Source of the DNA: Pseudoalteromonas sp. S2755
Lineage (GTDB): Bacteria; Pseudomonadota; Gammaproteobacteria; Enterobacterales; Alteromonadaceae
Reading direction: 5' to 3'
NCBI RefSeq assembly: GCF_005886535.1
Contig: NZ_PNDS01000081.1
Span: 1-49,957, forward strand
DNA length: 49,957 nt
Position numbers and translations under genes: made by a program. Below are positions 33,868 through 43,065 of the stretch, in pieces. Every line of letters starts with the position of its first letter. The stretch's first letter is position 1. The notes beneath the pieces were generated by a model. The model had not been told where the DNA came from and ran no database searches. It was given only the letters and a program-made list of their open reading frames with translations.

Positions 33868-36666
33868 ATGTCGGAATTATTTGTTCAAGCAGCGCTGAAT
33901 ACGCTTGCTCAAGAGCGTTACCAAATGATCTATGGTGATGCGCCGATGGAGCCCAAACTGGCACGGTTACTGGCCCTGAGTGATTTTGCCGAGCGTACGC
34001 TTGCACGATTTCCTGAGTGGGGAGCTTGGCTGCTCGATGAATCGCAGATGCAAATGCGTGACTGTCCTGATGTGTTTGACTTCTCTGCGCCATTGGTTGA
34101 AGAAAAACAAGCTTGGCAGCAGCTGCGTCACTATCGCTTAAAGTATTGGCTTAAAGTGATGTGGCTGGATTTGGTTGCAGGCAATGAGATTGATGACAGC
34201 ATCCGCTATGTTTCCCAGCTGTCCGATACTTTGATTTCAAATGCTTACCAATGGGCGTACTTAAGCGTAGAAGCGCAATCAGGCTCACCAAAAGATGGGG
34301 CTGGTAACTCTATACCTATGACGGTATTAGGCATGGGGAAGCTTGGTGGTAAGGAGCTGAATTTTTCCTCTGATATCGATTTGATCTTTGCCTATCCACG
34401 AAGTGTCGACACATCCGGTGGCCGGCGTAGCATTGAGGCGCAAGTTTTTTACACTCGAGTGGCACAAAAGCTTATTTCAGCGCTTAATCAAGTTACCATT
34501 GATGGCCAAGTATTCAGAGTCGATATGCGTTTAAGACCATTTGGGGATAGTGGCCCTTTGGTAATGAGCTATGCCGCGATGGAAGATTATTACCAAGATC
34601 AAGGTCGAGAATGGGAGCGCTATGCGATGTTAAAGGCGCGGCCAATTGGTGAACCGTCGCCGTATTGGCAAGAGTTTTACGACTTAATTCGGCCGTTCGT
34701 CTATCGCCGTTATATTGATTTTTCTGTGATAGATTCACTGCGAAAGATGAAAAATATGATTGCCCAAGAGGTGAGGCGCAAAGGCTTAACGAATAACATA
34801 AAGCTGGGCGCGGGTGGGATTCGAGAAGTAGAGTTTATTGTGCAGGCTTTGCAACTGATACGCGGCGGTCGCGAAACGCCATTACAAACCCCTTCATTGT
34901 TGCAGGCATTAGAAGAGCTTGAAGTGCTTGATATTGTCCCTGTCGAGGTAAAAAACCGTCTGCATGAGAGCTATTTAGTGCTGCGTAAAGTTGAGCAATA
35001 TCTACAAGCATTTGACGACAAACAAACGCAAACTTTACCCGACAACAACTTAGATTGTTTGCGCCTGAGCTACTTATTGCAATGTAACGATTACGTCGAA
35101 GTCGAGCAAATGCTAAAGGTTGTGACGCAGCATATCCGGGCTGAGTTTAGCCAAGTCATTGGTGAACCGCCTGAAGAAGAGTTAGATGAAGACGACAGCG
35201 CGGTGTACGCGTGGCAAACGGGCGAAATCGCTCAGCTAGGCCAGTGCCGAGCTGCACCGTGTTTTGAGACTTGGCAAACTGACTTGGTGGAGTTTAAACA
35301 GGGGCTAAGTAAAAAGCAGGCGGGCACTCGTGGTCGCGATATTCTTGATAAGTTAATGCCCGCTTTGCTACGAGAGCTCAGTAAACAAAACATGGAGCCG
35401 GCACTTGCTCGCGTGCTCGGTGTGATCAATAAAGTAGCATCTCGTACTGCATATTTGGAGCTACTATACGAAAATCACGGTGCGTTGACTCAACTTATCA
35501 AACTTTGTTGTCATAGCGCGTGGATTGCTGAGCATATTGCGAAATACCCTATCCTCCTTGATGAGCTTATCGACCCACAAACTCTCTACAAACCTTTGCC
35601 ATTAACGGCCTATAAAAACGAGATCCAGCAAGCATTTTTACGTATAGATGAGCAAGATGTTGAGCTACAGATGGAAGCGCTGCGACAATTTAAACAAACG
35701 CATCAGCTAAAAGTCGCGGCTGCAGACGCCACTGGCGTGTTGGATATTATGAAGGTGAGCGATCATCTAACTGCGCTTGCTGAGGCGATTATCGCAAAAG
35801 CCGTCGATATTGCCTGGGGGCACATGGTGGCGCGTTTTGGTGAGCCTGAAGGTGCAACAATAGCAGAAAAAGGCTTTGCTGTAATAGCGTATGGCAAGGC
35901 GGGGGGATATGAGCTCGGTTACAACTCAGATCTAGACTTAGTGTTTGTACATAATCGTGACGGTGAAAGTCAAACTCAGGGTGATAAACCTATCTCTTCA
36001 AGACAGTTTTATATGAAGCTGGCACAGCGTTTAATGCACTTATTCAATACCAAAACGCTCTCTGGCATGCTTTACGAATTAGACACTCGACTTCGCCCAG
36101 AAGGAAACTCAGGTTTACTCGCTATCAATCTAGAAAGCTTTTACCAATACCAGTTAGAGCAAGCTTGGACATGGGAGCATCAGGCATTAGTTAGAGCTCG
36201 TATGGTGTTAGGTGAGTCGAAAATGGCCGCACGATTTGAGGAGATACGTCATGCAATACTAATGCAGCAGAGAGACGTGCCTAAATTGGCGGAAGATGTT
36301 CGCAATATGCGTGAAAAAATGCGAGCGCACCTCAACCGAGATAGCGATAGCCTTTTTGACTTAAAGCAGGGAGTGGGTGGGATGACTGATATTGAATTTA
36401 TCAGTCAATTTATCGTTTTACGATATGGTAATCAGTACCCAGAGCTTTGCATCTACCCAGATAATATTCGTATTTTAGAGGTTGCGAAGCAGGTCTCAGT
36501 CTTATCAGAGGGGGAGTGCAAAAGTTTAGTGGATGCTTATTGTTTTTATCGGGATACTTATCATTATCAATGCCTTAATTCGGGCGCTCGATGCATCAGT
36601 TTAACGGAATGCGAAAGCATGAGAAACGCTGTTAGTGATATTTGGCACTCCACTTTAGGTATTTAG
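33868..36666 (+). CDS. glnE: GlnE, glutamine synthetase adenylyltransferase/deadenylase
   Basis: Bifunctional nitrogen regulator of 932 residues (E. coli 946) that adds AMP to, and removes it from, glutamine synthetase in response to PII. Two nucleotidyltransferase units are visible. The N-terminal one has GMGKLGGKELNFSSDIDLIF near residue 152 and VDMRLRPFGDSG. The C-terminal one has AYGKAGGYELGYNSDLDLVF near 675 and LDTRLRPEGNSGLL. Each is followed by a helical GlnD-PII-uridylyltransferase-type domain (GAGGIREVEFIVQ; GVGGMTDIEFISQ). All catalytic aspartates are in place. Starts with ATG after GGGGAG and is transcribed alone. Confidence 0.97.
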   Translation: MSELFVQAALNTLAQERYQMIYGDAPMEPKLARLLALSDFAERTLARFPEWGAWLLDESQMQMRDCPDVFDFSAPLVEEKQAWQQLRHYRLKYWLKVMWLDLVAGNEIDDSIRYVSQLSDTLISNAYQWAYLSVEAQSGSPKDGAGNSIPMTVLGMGKLGGKELNFSSDIDLIFAYPRSVDTSGGRRSIEAQVFYTRVAQKLISALNQVTIDGQVFRVDMRLRPFGDSGPLVMSYAAMEDYYQDQGREWERYAMLKARPIGEPSPYWQEFYDLIRPFVYRRYIDFSVIDSLRKMKNMIAQEVRRKGLTNNIKLGAGGIREVEFIVQALQLIRGGRETPLQTPSLLQALEELEVLDIVPVEVKNRLHESYLVLRKVEQYLQAFDDKQTQTLPDNNLDCLRLSYLLQCNDYVEVEQMLKVVTQHIRAEFSQVIGEPPEEELDEDDSAVYAWQTGEIAQLGQCRAAPCFETWQTDLVEFKQGLSKKQAGTRGRDILDKLMPALLRELSKQNMEPALARVLGVINKVASRTAYLELLYENHGALTQLIKLCCHSAWIAEHIAKYPILLDELIDPQTLYKPLPLTAYKNEIQQAFLRIDEQDVELQMEALRQFKQTHQLKVAAADATGVLDIMKVSDHLTALAEAIIAKAVDIAWGHMVARFGEPEGATIAEKGFAVIAYGKAGGYELGYNSDLDLVFVHNRDGESQTQGDKPISSRQFYMKLAQRLMHLFNTKTLSGMLYELDTRLRPEGNSGLLAINLESFYQYQLEQAWTWEHQALVRARMVLGESKMAARFEEIRHAILMQQRDVPKLAEDVRNMREKMRAHLNRDSDSLFDLKQGVGGMTDIEFISQFIVLRYGNQYPELCIYPDNIRILEVAKQVSVLSEGECKSLVDAYCFYRDTYHYQCLNSGARCISLTECESMRNAVSDIWHSTLGI

Positions 36667-36827
36667 CCTGAACTTTGGGTAATTAATGCCTTGTAGCATC
36701 CAGTTCTAGCACTGAGTGTCCTAGACAAAGGTGGAAAGTCAGTATTTCAGTTTGCTTTTTATCTGAACTTAATGTTATTCCATTGAAGAAAACAAGCTAG
36801 ATAACGATGTTAGCGAGGTGAATAAGT

Positions 36828-36857
36828 AAGGCCAAAACACATGGAGTGCTTGGCCTT
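36828..36857. terminator. Possible terminator between glnE and convergent gene
   Basis: AAGGCCAA (36828-36835) pairs with TTGGCCTT (36850-36857) around a partly paired 14-base loop, between convergent genes. The T-tracts on either strand are weak, so it may be only moderately efficient. Confidence 0.45.
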
Positions 36858-36874
36858 GCTTCAAATATTTGCTG

Positions 36875-37363
36875 TTAAGGGATCATGCCACAACGCCACA
36901 CTCTCACTGTTTGAGTTTCCGTGCGGCAGTTGGTTTGAATTGTCTCGGTCGATGTCGTGGTTACTAGCTTATTGTTAGTTAAACCTATATTACCGCTGTA
37001 AGTGTAATTGCTAATCCATCTTCGTCCCTCTGAATCTGTGTACCAATAAGTCCCAGTTCTTGATGTGTAAATGCTCGAGGGGCAAGTATTGGACTGTTCA
37101 ATGATTCTTAAGCCTGTTTCATAGCTCGTCATTGGCAGTGGAAAGTCTGGTTTGTTCCATAAATGACCTAACCAAGTGACGCCTCCATAGCTACAATGTC
37201 TTTTTGTAGTTTCAACCGTTCTCGTTTCAGTATCACAAACTTGAACTTGTCGTGTTTGATAATCCCAATAACCTTGCCCTCCTGGGCAGTCGATTCTGGC
37301 TTCAGAAGCTGAACTACACGCTAATAGTGTAGTTCCTAATACGGATAGATAAAAATACTTCAT
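36875..37363 (-). CDS. Uncharacterised cysteine-containing exported protein
   Basis: A 162-residue protein with a signal peptide (MKYFYLSVLGTTLLACSS); LLAC could be a lipobox or a normal cleavage region. The mature part has about eight cysteines, many threonine/glutamate pairs (CDTETRTVETTKRHC near the start; TNCRTETQTVRVWRC near the end), and aromatic-rich segments (GTYWYTDSEGRRWISNYTYSG). The two TET-containing Cys segments look like a repeated beta unit closed by disulfides. No family recognised. It lies 41 bp after the coiled-coil protein gene on the same strand. Confidence 0.65.
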   Translation of the reverse strand: MKYFYLSVLGTTLLACSSASEARIDCPGGQGYWDYQTRQVQVCDTETRTVETTKRHCSYGGVTWLGHLWNKPDFPLPMTSYETGLRIIEQSNTCPSSIYTSRTGTYWYTDSEGRRWISNYTYSGNIGLTNNKLVTTTSTETIQTNCRTETQTVRVWRCGMIP

Positions 37364-37404
37364 TTTATTCCTTTATTATTAGTTATAGTTAAATGCAACT
37401 TTAA

Positions 37405-38262
37405 TCAGTATGTAAACTGTTTGAGCTGCTGTTCATTAAAAAGCGACTTTATTTCAGCCAGCTTTTCAAAGTCGGTGGAAACTTGTTGCTTGGCATAAGG
37501 GCTACCTGCGGTGCCTAGCGTGATATCACTTGGTGCACCAAAAACAGATTGACTTAATCGAGATACCTCTTGCTTTTGATACTCTGATAATCCAATTTTA
37601 TTTAATTCATTTTGTAACATCGCTAACTTTTGACTTGCTAAAAGTTTTTGTTCTCTTAATTCAAAGGCTTGATATTGCTTTATTTGATCTGTACTCAATA
37701 AGTTGTTAATGGTTGTCGTGAAAGACTTAGCATTTTCTTGTAATTTATACTCAAAATCAGCCCGAATCTGAGGAGCATTATTAGGATCTGATGATGCCGT
37801 TGCTTGGTAATGTTCCCAAACCTCATAGTCTTGATTTGCCTTTGCCATTAAGGCTTCTTGTAATTCGACTTTTTGAACATCATCAAGCTCTATTTCGGCA
37901 GACAAGTGACTGATTGTGGGCATGACATTGACAACCTTCAGGCTATCAAGTGATACAGCACGAGCAGCTGATAATTCAGGTTTTGGCTGTTGAGGTAAGG
38001 TTAATTGAAAATCGTCTCTATTGCTTTCTGAGCTTGCAAAGTTTGAGTCTCTCTTTGTTTGATTTTCAACTAGTTTCTTTTGTAATTCACTGTTTTTAGA
38101 TTCGAGCTGTGCCAATTCTGTTTGAAGTGTGTGAATAGCTTGCCGATGAGTTTTATCGACTGACTCTGCAACCTGTGGCTGATTGGTTGAGAAGATAAAA
38201 TACGCAGAAGCTAAAATAATGCCTGCAAAAAAGGAAATCAAGGTGTTAAACATGATGCTCAT
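37405..38262 (-). CDS. Membrane-anchored coiled-coil protein
   Basis: A 285-residue protein with one N-terminal membrane anchor (about 5-25), then a heptad-like coiled coil at about 40-72 (HTLQTELAQLESKNSELQKKLVEN). A polar linker leads to a helical C-terminal half (KVELQEALMAKANQDYEVWEH; ALMAKANQ to FELREQKLL). The organisation resembles a periplasmic scaffold or a Spy/zinc-resistance-like helical protein, but no family is clear. Preceded by a 466-bp AT-rich gap that probably holds its promoter. Followed by the cysteine-rich exported protein, likely in one transcript. Confidence 0.65.
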   Translation of the reverse strand: MSIMFNTLISFFAGIILASAYFIFSTNQPQVAESVDKTHRQAIHTLQTELAQLESKNSELQKKLVENQTKRDSNFASSESNRDDFQLTLPQQPKPELSAARAVSLDSLKVVNVMPTISHLSAEIELDDVQKVELQEALMAKANQDYEVWEHYQATASSDPNNAPQIRADFEYKLQENAKSFTTTINNLLSTDQIKQYQAFELREQKLLASQKLAMLQNELNKIGLSEYQKQEVSRLSQSVFGAPSDITLGTAGSPYAKQQVSTDFEKLAEIKSLFNEQQLKQFTY

Positions 38263-38728
38263 TGTTTTTTATTTTTATTGTTTGTTTCTATATTTGATCT
38301 TTTGTTATTTTTTGTAAAGTTTTATTTGTGTTTTTGTTGAGGTAAACGATATAAATTAACTTTTATAAGTATGGTTGAAATAGGGTATTTATATTAAGAG
38401 TAATTGTGCTGCATAAATTTAATTGTTTGATTTCTAGGGTTATTTTTTCTTTAATATGAGGGGCCTTGGTGTAATACCAATTCGTTTAATTAGTGAGCTA
38501 TTTTGAGGTGAGAAAATTTTGTTGATAACACCGCTACTGCGTCCTGCTATCGCGAGGTACCAACATCCATGTAGGCCAGGCGAAAGCTTTGCTATTTGCT
38601 TGTTTCTAATGAGAAAGCTTTAACATACTTAACATCAGGTTTGCTCCCTCAAATTGAGCAAGTATTAAGACTAATTGCTATGAATGCTTCCTTTAAGCAT
38701 AAAGACCTAAAAGGAAATTTGTATTTTG
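38263..38728. other. AT-rich gap with repeat-like segment
   Basis: A 466-bp gap with no convincing gene; a 62-codon frame at its right end has no coding character. Bases 38263-38460 are strongly AT-rich and probably hold the promoter of the gene to the left. A palindrome TTGGT-GTAAT-ACCAA lies at 38466-38480, opposed 52 bases later by ATAACACC (38525-38532). Such intergenic TAATACCA starts also occur at 29350 and 41852. Confidence 0.4.
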
Positions 38729-39337
38729 TTAGCCCGCTAGCTTACGGCAGTTCTCACGTACATAGATTGGTGGGTTTTCGGTGATAACCGCAGCACGCTC
38801 TCGAGGGCAGAAAAATGTGTAGACTTGAAACTCAAAGTCGTCATTTATAGCCGTCCCAACTTGGTAGAGCGCAGTAACAAAGTCAGTATCAAGGCGAAAA
38901 TTATATTTCACAACGTAATCTCGCTCTAAATACCAAAATAGTTCGACGCCCTCTTCTTTGGCTTGCTTTGTGAGTACATCTTTTAGTGTGTCTCCAGTAT
39001 CAAAGCGTCTTGGTTGCTTCTCTCCGGTCCATTTAGAGTTAGATGGTTTAACAGCAAGCGCCCTTTGCGCAAGTGCATCATCAAGAGGGTAGGTCGGTTT
39101 CCCGAGTGTGATAACGTACTTTTCACGATCAGTATCACGATTGCTCATGCTATTTCTAAAACTTTCGTAAAATTGCGATAGGCCTTGTGCTGCAACATTG
39201 GTGGTCTCCCTAAAGTTCAAATCTTTAGAGGCACCAAAAAGAAAATAATAGGCAGCCCAAACGAGTAACACACCTAGTGACAGGTGCTTAGTCCAAAACC
39301 AGATTGACGATAATTTATTTTTTTTCTTCTTAGCCAT
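38729..39337 (-). CDS. TcpQ-domain-like membrane-anchored protein
   Basis: A 202-residue protein with a lysine-rich N-terminus (MAKKKKNKL), one membrane segment (about 15-33) and a C-terminal domain of about 95 residues. That domain matches the TcpQ/PilL-N-type pattern: KWTGEKQPRRFDTGDTLKDV, then LTKQAKEEGVELFWYLERDYVVKYNFRL and DTDFVTALYQV. Such domains appear in pilus and secretion assembly proteins, but no pilus genes are adjacent here. It lies 25 bp after the LpxL-type gene and is probably co-transcribed. Role unknown. Confidence 0.6.
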   Translation of the reverse strand: MAKKKKNKLSSIWFWTKHLSLGVLLVWAAYYFLFGASKDLNFRETTNVAAQGLSQFYESFRNSMSNRDTDREKYVITLGKPTYPLDDALAQRALAVKPSNSKWTGEKQPRRFDTGDTLKDVLTKQAKEEGVELFWYLERDYVVKYNFRLDTDFVTALYQVGTAINDDFEFQVYTFFCPRERAAVITENPPIYVRENCRKLAG

Positions 39338-39362
39338 TTCAAACTACTCCAAGACTCTAAGC

Positions 39363-40286
39363 CTAATAAAACGAAGGTGCCTTTTCATCAGGCCGCGTTT
39401 TAAAGCGACGATGCACCCACATATATTGATCCGGTGCGCAATTGATTGCTTGCTCCATTCTCTCGTTGACCCGAGTAACATCCGCAAGATTATTGCCACT
39501 TGGGAATGATTCTAAAATAGGTTGTATGTCTAAATGATACATTCCTTTTGCATCTCTCGTACAGTGTAAGCTTAAAGTCTCAGCCTTTTTGCTTGCAGAA
39601 AATAATAAAGTACCAGTTGTTGTTGCTGCATCAGGAACGGCGAAGAAAGGAGCAAACTCACAGCGTTTACGTCCATAATCTTGATCTGGCAAGTAGTAGC
39701 ACACGCGTTTGCTAGAGAGTGTTTTCAATAACCCCTTAACGTCTCGCTTGGTGACTAAATACTCATTTGAACGTAGTCGCCCACGGGTCATAAAAAACTC
39801 CATTAGTGGGTTGTTATGCGGGCGATAAAAGCCGACACCCTGAATTTTAGTGCCTAGCACTCGGCTTGCCATCTCAAGGTGCAACATATGGGGAACCAGC
39901 ATAAGCACCCCTTTTCCTTGCTTTTGCACGGCTTCAATATGCTCTAGTCCTTTAATTGAGCCCACCACTTGATTGATGCGCCACTCTGGCCACCACCATG
40001 CCATCCCCGTTTCAAGTGTTGCTATGCCGGTATTTTCCATATTTTTTAATAGCATAGCTTTGTGTTCCGCTTCACTTAGGTGTGGAAAGCAAAGTTTCAA
40101 ATTGACATCAGCAATATGACGGCGACGTTTCATATATTTATGGACTAGACGTCCAAGACCTCTACCCAGTGCAAATTGAACACCTTGCGGGAGCCATGAG
40201 ATTAAATACAGGGCGAAAACACCAAGCCAAGTCAGCCAAAATTTAGGTGCTAAGAATGACCATTTGAAAGGTGAGTGAGTAACCAA
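39363..40286 (-). CDS. LpxL/HtrB-type lipid A acyltransferase
   Basis: Late acyltransferase of lipid A synthesis, 307 residues (E. coli LpxL 306). One N-terminal membrane segment holds KFWLTWLGVFALYLI. The catalytic H-x4-E motif is in VPHMLHLEM near residue 133. FYRPHNNPLMEFFM, YLPDQDYG and the C-terminal YMWVHRRFKTRP complete the family pattern. It should add a secondary fatty acid at the inner membrane. The predicted start is a TTG. LpxL versus another paralogue of the family cannot be settled without comparison. Confidence 0.9.
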   Translation of the reverse strand: MVTHSPFKWSFLAPKFWLTWLGVFALYLISWLPQGVQFALGRGLGRLVHKYMKRRRHIADVNLKLCFPHLSEAEHKAMLLKNMENTGIATLETGMAWWWPEWRINQVVGSIKGLEHIEAVQKQGKGVLMLVPHMLHLEMASRVLGTKIQGVGFYRPHNNPLMEFFMTRGRLRSNEYLVTKRDVKGLLKTLSSKRVCYYLPDQDYGRKRCEFAPFFAVPDAATTTGTLLFSASKKAETLSLHCTRDAKGMYHLDIQPILESFPSGNNLADVTRVNERMEQAINCAPDQYMWVHRRFKTRPDEKAPSFY

Positions 40287-40345
40287 AGTAATATACCTAA
40301 GACTTAATTGAAGCGGCTAGTTTATCTATATTGCTGTAAAAATAC

Positions 40346-40365
40346 AAAAAGCCAGCATAGCTGGC
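40346..40365 (-). terminator. Terminator of tolC
   Basis: A GCCAGC / GCTGGC stem (40351-40356, 40360-40365) with a three-base loop is followed on the minus strand by five T residues and then GTATTTTT. It lies 28 bases after the tolC stop codon. Confidence 0.9.
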
Positions 40366-40392
40366 CTTTTCAGAGGGGGATAATCGAAGTAC

Positions 40393-41739
40393 TTAGCCTT
40401 CAATCAAACCTTGGTTGATTGCTTCAAGATCGCTACGAGATAGTGTACCTGCTGCTTGTTTTAAACGCAGCGACGAAAGTACATAGCGATAACGAATATC
40501 AGCTAGGTTACGTTTCGCGTTATACAGGTTTTGCGTACTTACGAGTACGTCCACGATGGTACGAGTACCTACATCAAAGCCCGCTTCAGTTGCTTGTAAT
40601 GCACTTTCTGCTGAAACAACCGCTTGCTCTAGCGCACGGTAAGTTGCAACGTCTGAAACCACTTGGTTATAAGACGTGATCACTGAACGTGTCATGTTAC
40701 GCATTGCTGCTTCCATATCTTCGCTGCTAGCAAGAAAGTTTGCACGAGCTTGATCGGTCGCCGCAACGGTTTGACCACCAGTGTAAATTGGTACGTCCAA
40801 CGTTAAACCTACTGAAGTTCTGTCACTACGTGGTGCATGTTGTCTGCCAGCACTGTCAGCTAAAGAATCAGAATACGTAGCGTTTAATTTTAGGGTAGGG
40901 TAGTGCCCCGCGTTTGCTAAATCTATTTGGTCTTTTGCAATGTCTAACGCAGATTTTGCAACTTGAAGGTCTAAGTTTTTCGCTTTAGCAATCTCGATAA
41001 AATCGCTCGTATTTTGCGTGGGCTTAACTGTTGAAAAGGTTTCAGTATTCAACTTATCTAACTTAGCGTGATACTTACCCGTAATTGTACGTAATGTTTC
41101 ACGTGCTGTTTCAACAGCATTACCAGCTATGATTTCGTCTGCAACTGCACGGTCAAATTGCGCTCTTGCTTCATGCACGTCCGTGATTGCGGTTAAGCCG
41201 ACTTCATAGCGCTGCTTCGTTTGTTCAAGCTGGCGTTCGATAGCGCGCTTCTCTGCTTGTACGAACTCTAGACTATCTAATGCGCTTAGCACATTAAAGT
41301 AACCTTCAGCGATACGGATGATTAGCGTTTGCTTTTGTTGTTCATACTGTGTAGCTGCTTGCATAGCACGTTTTTCGGCAATCGATAGTCCTTGCCAAGA
41401 TGCCATATTAAAGATGGTTTGGTTCAAAGAGATTGAACGCTGAAAAGTGTCAGTGTCAGACTCATGTAAAGTGTAACCAGTACCATCATGCTGCTCGTTC
41501 AGGGCGCCTTCTGATGTGACATCGGTATAACTCATTTGAAAGCCAAGCTGAGGTAGCAATACGCCTAATGCTTGGTCTTGTGCATATTTTTGCGCATCAG
41601 CCTGCGCTTTAGCCTTTAATACGGTAGGATCGTTAGCCGTTGCAATGTCGTATACTTGCAGTAGGTCTTCCGCGTGGGACAGGCTGCTTGAAAGTGCGCA
41701 CGACAACCCAACAACTAATGATAGTAGAGTTTTTTTCAT
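40393..41739 (-). CDS. tolC: TolC, outer-membrane efflux/secretion channel
   Basis: Outer-membrane factor of 448 residues with a signal peptide (MKKTLLSLVVGLSCALSSSLSHA). The two OEP repeats are visible: coiled-coil/beta halves around GYFNVLSALDSLEFVQAEK, QRYEVGLTAITDVHEARAQFD and, in the second half, GFDVGTRTIVDVLVSTQNLYNAKRN. The GLTAITDV / GTRTIVDVL pair marks the equivalent loops. TolC forms the exit duct for tripartite pumps and type I secretion. Single-gene transcript divergent from nudF across 247 bp, closed by its own terminator. Confidence 0.94.
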   Translation of the reverse strand: MKKTLLSLVVGLSCALSSSLSHAEDLLQVYDIATANDPTVLKAKAQADAQKYAQDQALGVLLPQLGFQMSYTDVTSEGALNEQHDGTGYTLHESDTDTFQRSISLNQTIFNMASWQGLSIAEKRAMQAATQYEQQKQTLIIRIAEGYFNVLSALDSLEFVQAEKRAIERQLEQTKQRYEVGLTAITDVHEARAQFDRAVADEIIAGNAVETARETLRTITGKYHAKLDKLNTETFSTVKPTQNTSDFIEIAKAKNLDLQVAKSALDIAKDQIDLANAGHYPTLKLNATYSDSLADSAGRQHAPRSDRTSVGLTLDVPIYTGGQTVAATDQARANFLASSEDMEAAMRNMTRSVITSYNQVVSDVATYRALEQAVVSAESALQATEAGFDVGTRTIVDVLVSTQNLYNAKRNLADIRYRYVLSSLRLKQAAGTLSRSDLEAINQGLIEG

Positions 41740-41851
41740 TTTTCGCTCAGTCCTTAGACAATTTTTATACTGTCAGCATGTTACCCTGTTTTTGCGGCCC
41801 AATTAAAGGCCAAATGCGTAAAACATCGCCAACAAGTGTAACAGAATATAT

Positions 41852-41869
41852 TAATACCACTTGGGTATT
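41852..41869. repeat. Short palindrome TAATACC...GGTATT in the tolC-nudF gap
   Basis: AATACC (41853-41858) and GGTATT (41864-41869) are separated by five bases, in the divergent gap between tolC and nudF. Its left end TAATACCA is the same sequence that starts two other intergenic elements in this window. Confidence 0.3.
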
Positions 41870-41986
41870 GTAAAGTGGAAAAAGTTAAAGGTAAACGACT
41901 TCGTTTACTTATTCAGATATGACCCTACTATAAGGGCGATTGGTTAGCTTTTAAACCGTTGCTATTAAAAAATACAGGATTATTTT

Positions 41987-42598
41987 ATGAAACCTTTGAG
42001 TCAGTTCAACAAAGCCGACGTCAATGTTTCTTCAATAGAAACAATCTTCAATGGCTTTTTTACCATACACAAGTACCAATTTACCCATGCTTTATTTAAT
42101 GGCGGTGTATCAGAGCTGATAACTCGCGAGATATTAGAGCGTGGTCATGCGGTTGCAATATTGCCGTACGATCCTGTTACAGACAGCGTGTTGCTTATTG
42201 AGCAAATTCGCATTGGAGCGTTAGCTTCAAAACACTCTCCTTGGCTTTTGGAATGCATTGCAGGGATGGCTGAAGGGAGCAAAGACTATGAGAGTGTAGC
42301 AAGAAAAGAAGCCAAAGAAGAAGCTGGACTTGAGCTTGATAAGCTCATTTATATGCGCTCTTATTTGTCAAGTCCAGGTGGTACAACAGAGCGACTATAT
42401 CTGTATTTAGCACTTGCTGATTTATCTGAAGCGGGTGGGGTTTATGGATTGGCTGAAGAAGGTGAAGATATTAAAGTGCATGTGATGCCACTTGATGAAG
42501 CCCTTACACGCCTTGATAATGAGGAAATCGATAACGCTGCCACTGTTATTAGTCTACAATGGTTGGCATTAAATAAAGCGCGGATAGAAGCAGTTTAG
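41987..42598 (+). CDS. nudF: NudF, ADP-ribose diphosphatase
   Basis: Nudix hydrolase of 203 residues (E. coli 209) that splits ADP-ribose to AMP and ribose phosphate. It has the family's dimer-forming N-terminal part and a Nudix box GMAEGSKDYESVARKEAKEEAGL. The metal-binding EE pair and the REUXEE-type core are kept as KEAKEE. Two usual positions differ: Lys for Glu at box position 7 and Lys for Arg at box position 15. Start ATG follows AGGA. First gene of the plus-strand run to yqiA. Confidence 0.9.
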   Translation: MKPLSQFNKADVNVSSIETIFNGFFTIHKYQFTHALFNGGVSELITREILERGHAVAILPYDPVTDSVLLIEQIRIGALASKHSPWLLECIAGMAEGSKDYESVARKEAKEEAGLELDKLIYMRSYLSSPGGTTERLYLYLALADLSEAGGVYGLAEEGEDIKVHVMPLDEALTRLDNEEIDNAATVISLQWLALNKARIEAV

Positions 42599-42609
42599 GA
42601 GTCGTATTT

Positions 42610-43065
42610 TTGTCACAAGTGCTGAGTTCAAAGCAGTATATTCAATCTCTGCCCCGTTATATCACACTTTGCGAACGTAATTATTTACGGGCGCTAAAAT
42701 TGCTACCTGAAGAAGTGGTCGGTGAGAGTCGAGTGATTGACTTAGCGTCTGCGCGCTACTGTTTGAGCGTAGCTGGAGTCAGTAAATACACAACGGACAT
42801 TCACATCGAGCAAATGGCGACAGTAAGCGCCCATCTACCACATTTTTCGTTGTCTGTGCGCCTTTACCATGATGCTAAAGTGGCTGAAGTCATTCATCGT
42901 GATTATCATCGTCGAATAAAGCCATCTTATGGCTATCCAAATCCTGATATGCACCAAAAAGACGAAAAATATCAAATAAATGCGTTTTTAGCTGATTGGC
43001 TTATGGTGTGTTTAGAAAAAGGCCGTGTGCATTTAAACTGGGATGTAAACAATGGCTTGGTTTGA
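42610..43065 (+). CDS. DUF1249 family protein (YqiB-like)
   Basis: A 151-residue soluble protein between nudF and cpdA, which is the E. coli position of yqiB. It has the DUF1249 layout: an N-terminal LPRYITLCERNYLRALKLLP run, a central AEVIHRDYHRRIKPSYGYPNP segment and a C-terminal WLMVCLEKG. Function unknown in the family. Translation appears to begin at TTG (42610), with AGGAG nine bases before it. It overlaps cpdA by 14 bases. Confidence 0.85.
   Translation: MSQVLSSKQYIQSLPRYITLCERNYLRALKLLPEEVVGESRVIDLASARYCLSVAGVSKYTTDIHIEQMATVSAHLPHFSLSVRLYHDAKVAEVIHRDYHRRIKPSYGYPNPDMHQKDEKYQINAFLADWLMVCLEKGRVHLNWDVNNGLV

Noticed and set aside
38596..38784. 62-codon plus-strand frame as a gene
   Set aside because: It overlaps the end of the TcpQ-like gene on the other strand, has no ribosome site and no coding character.
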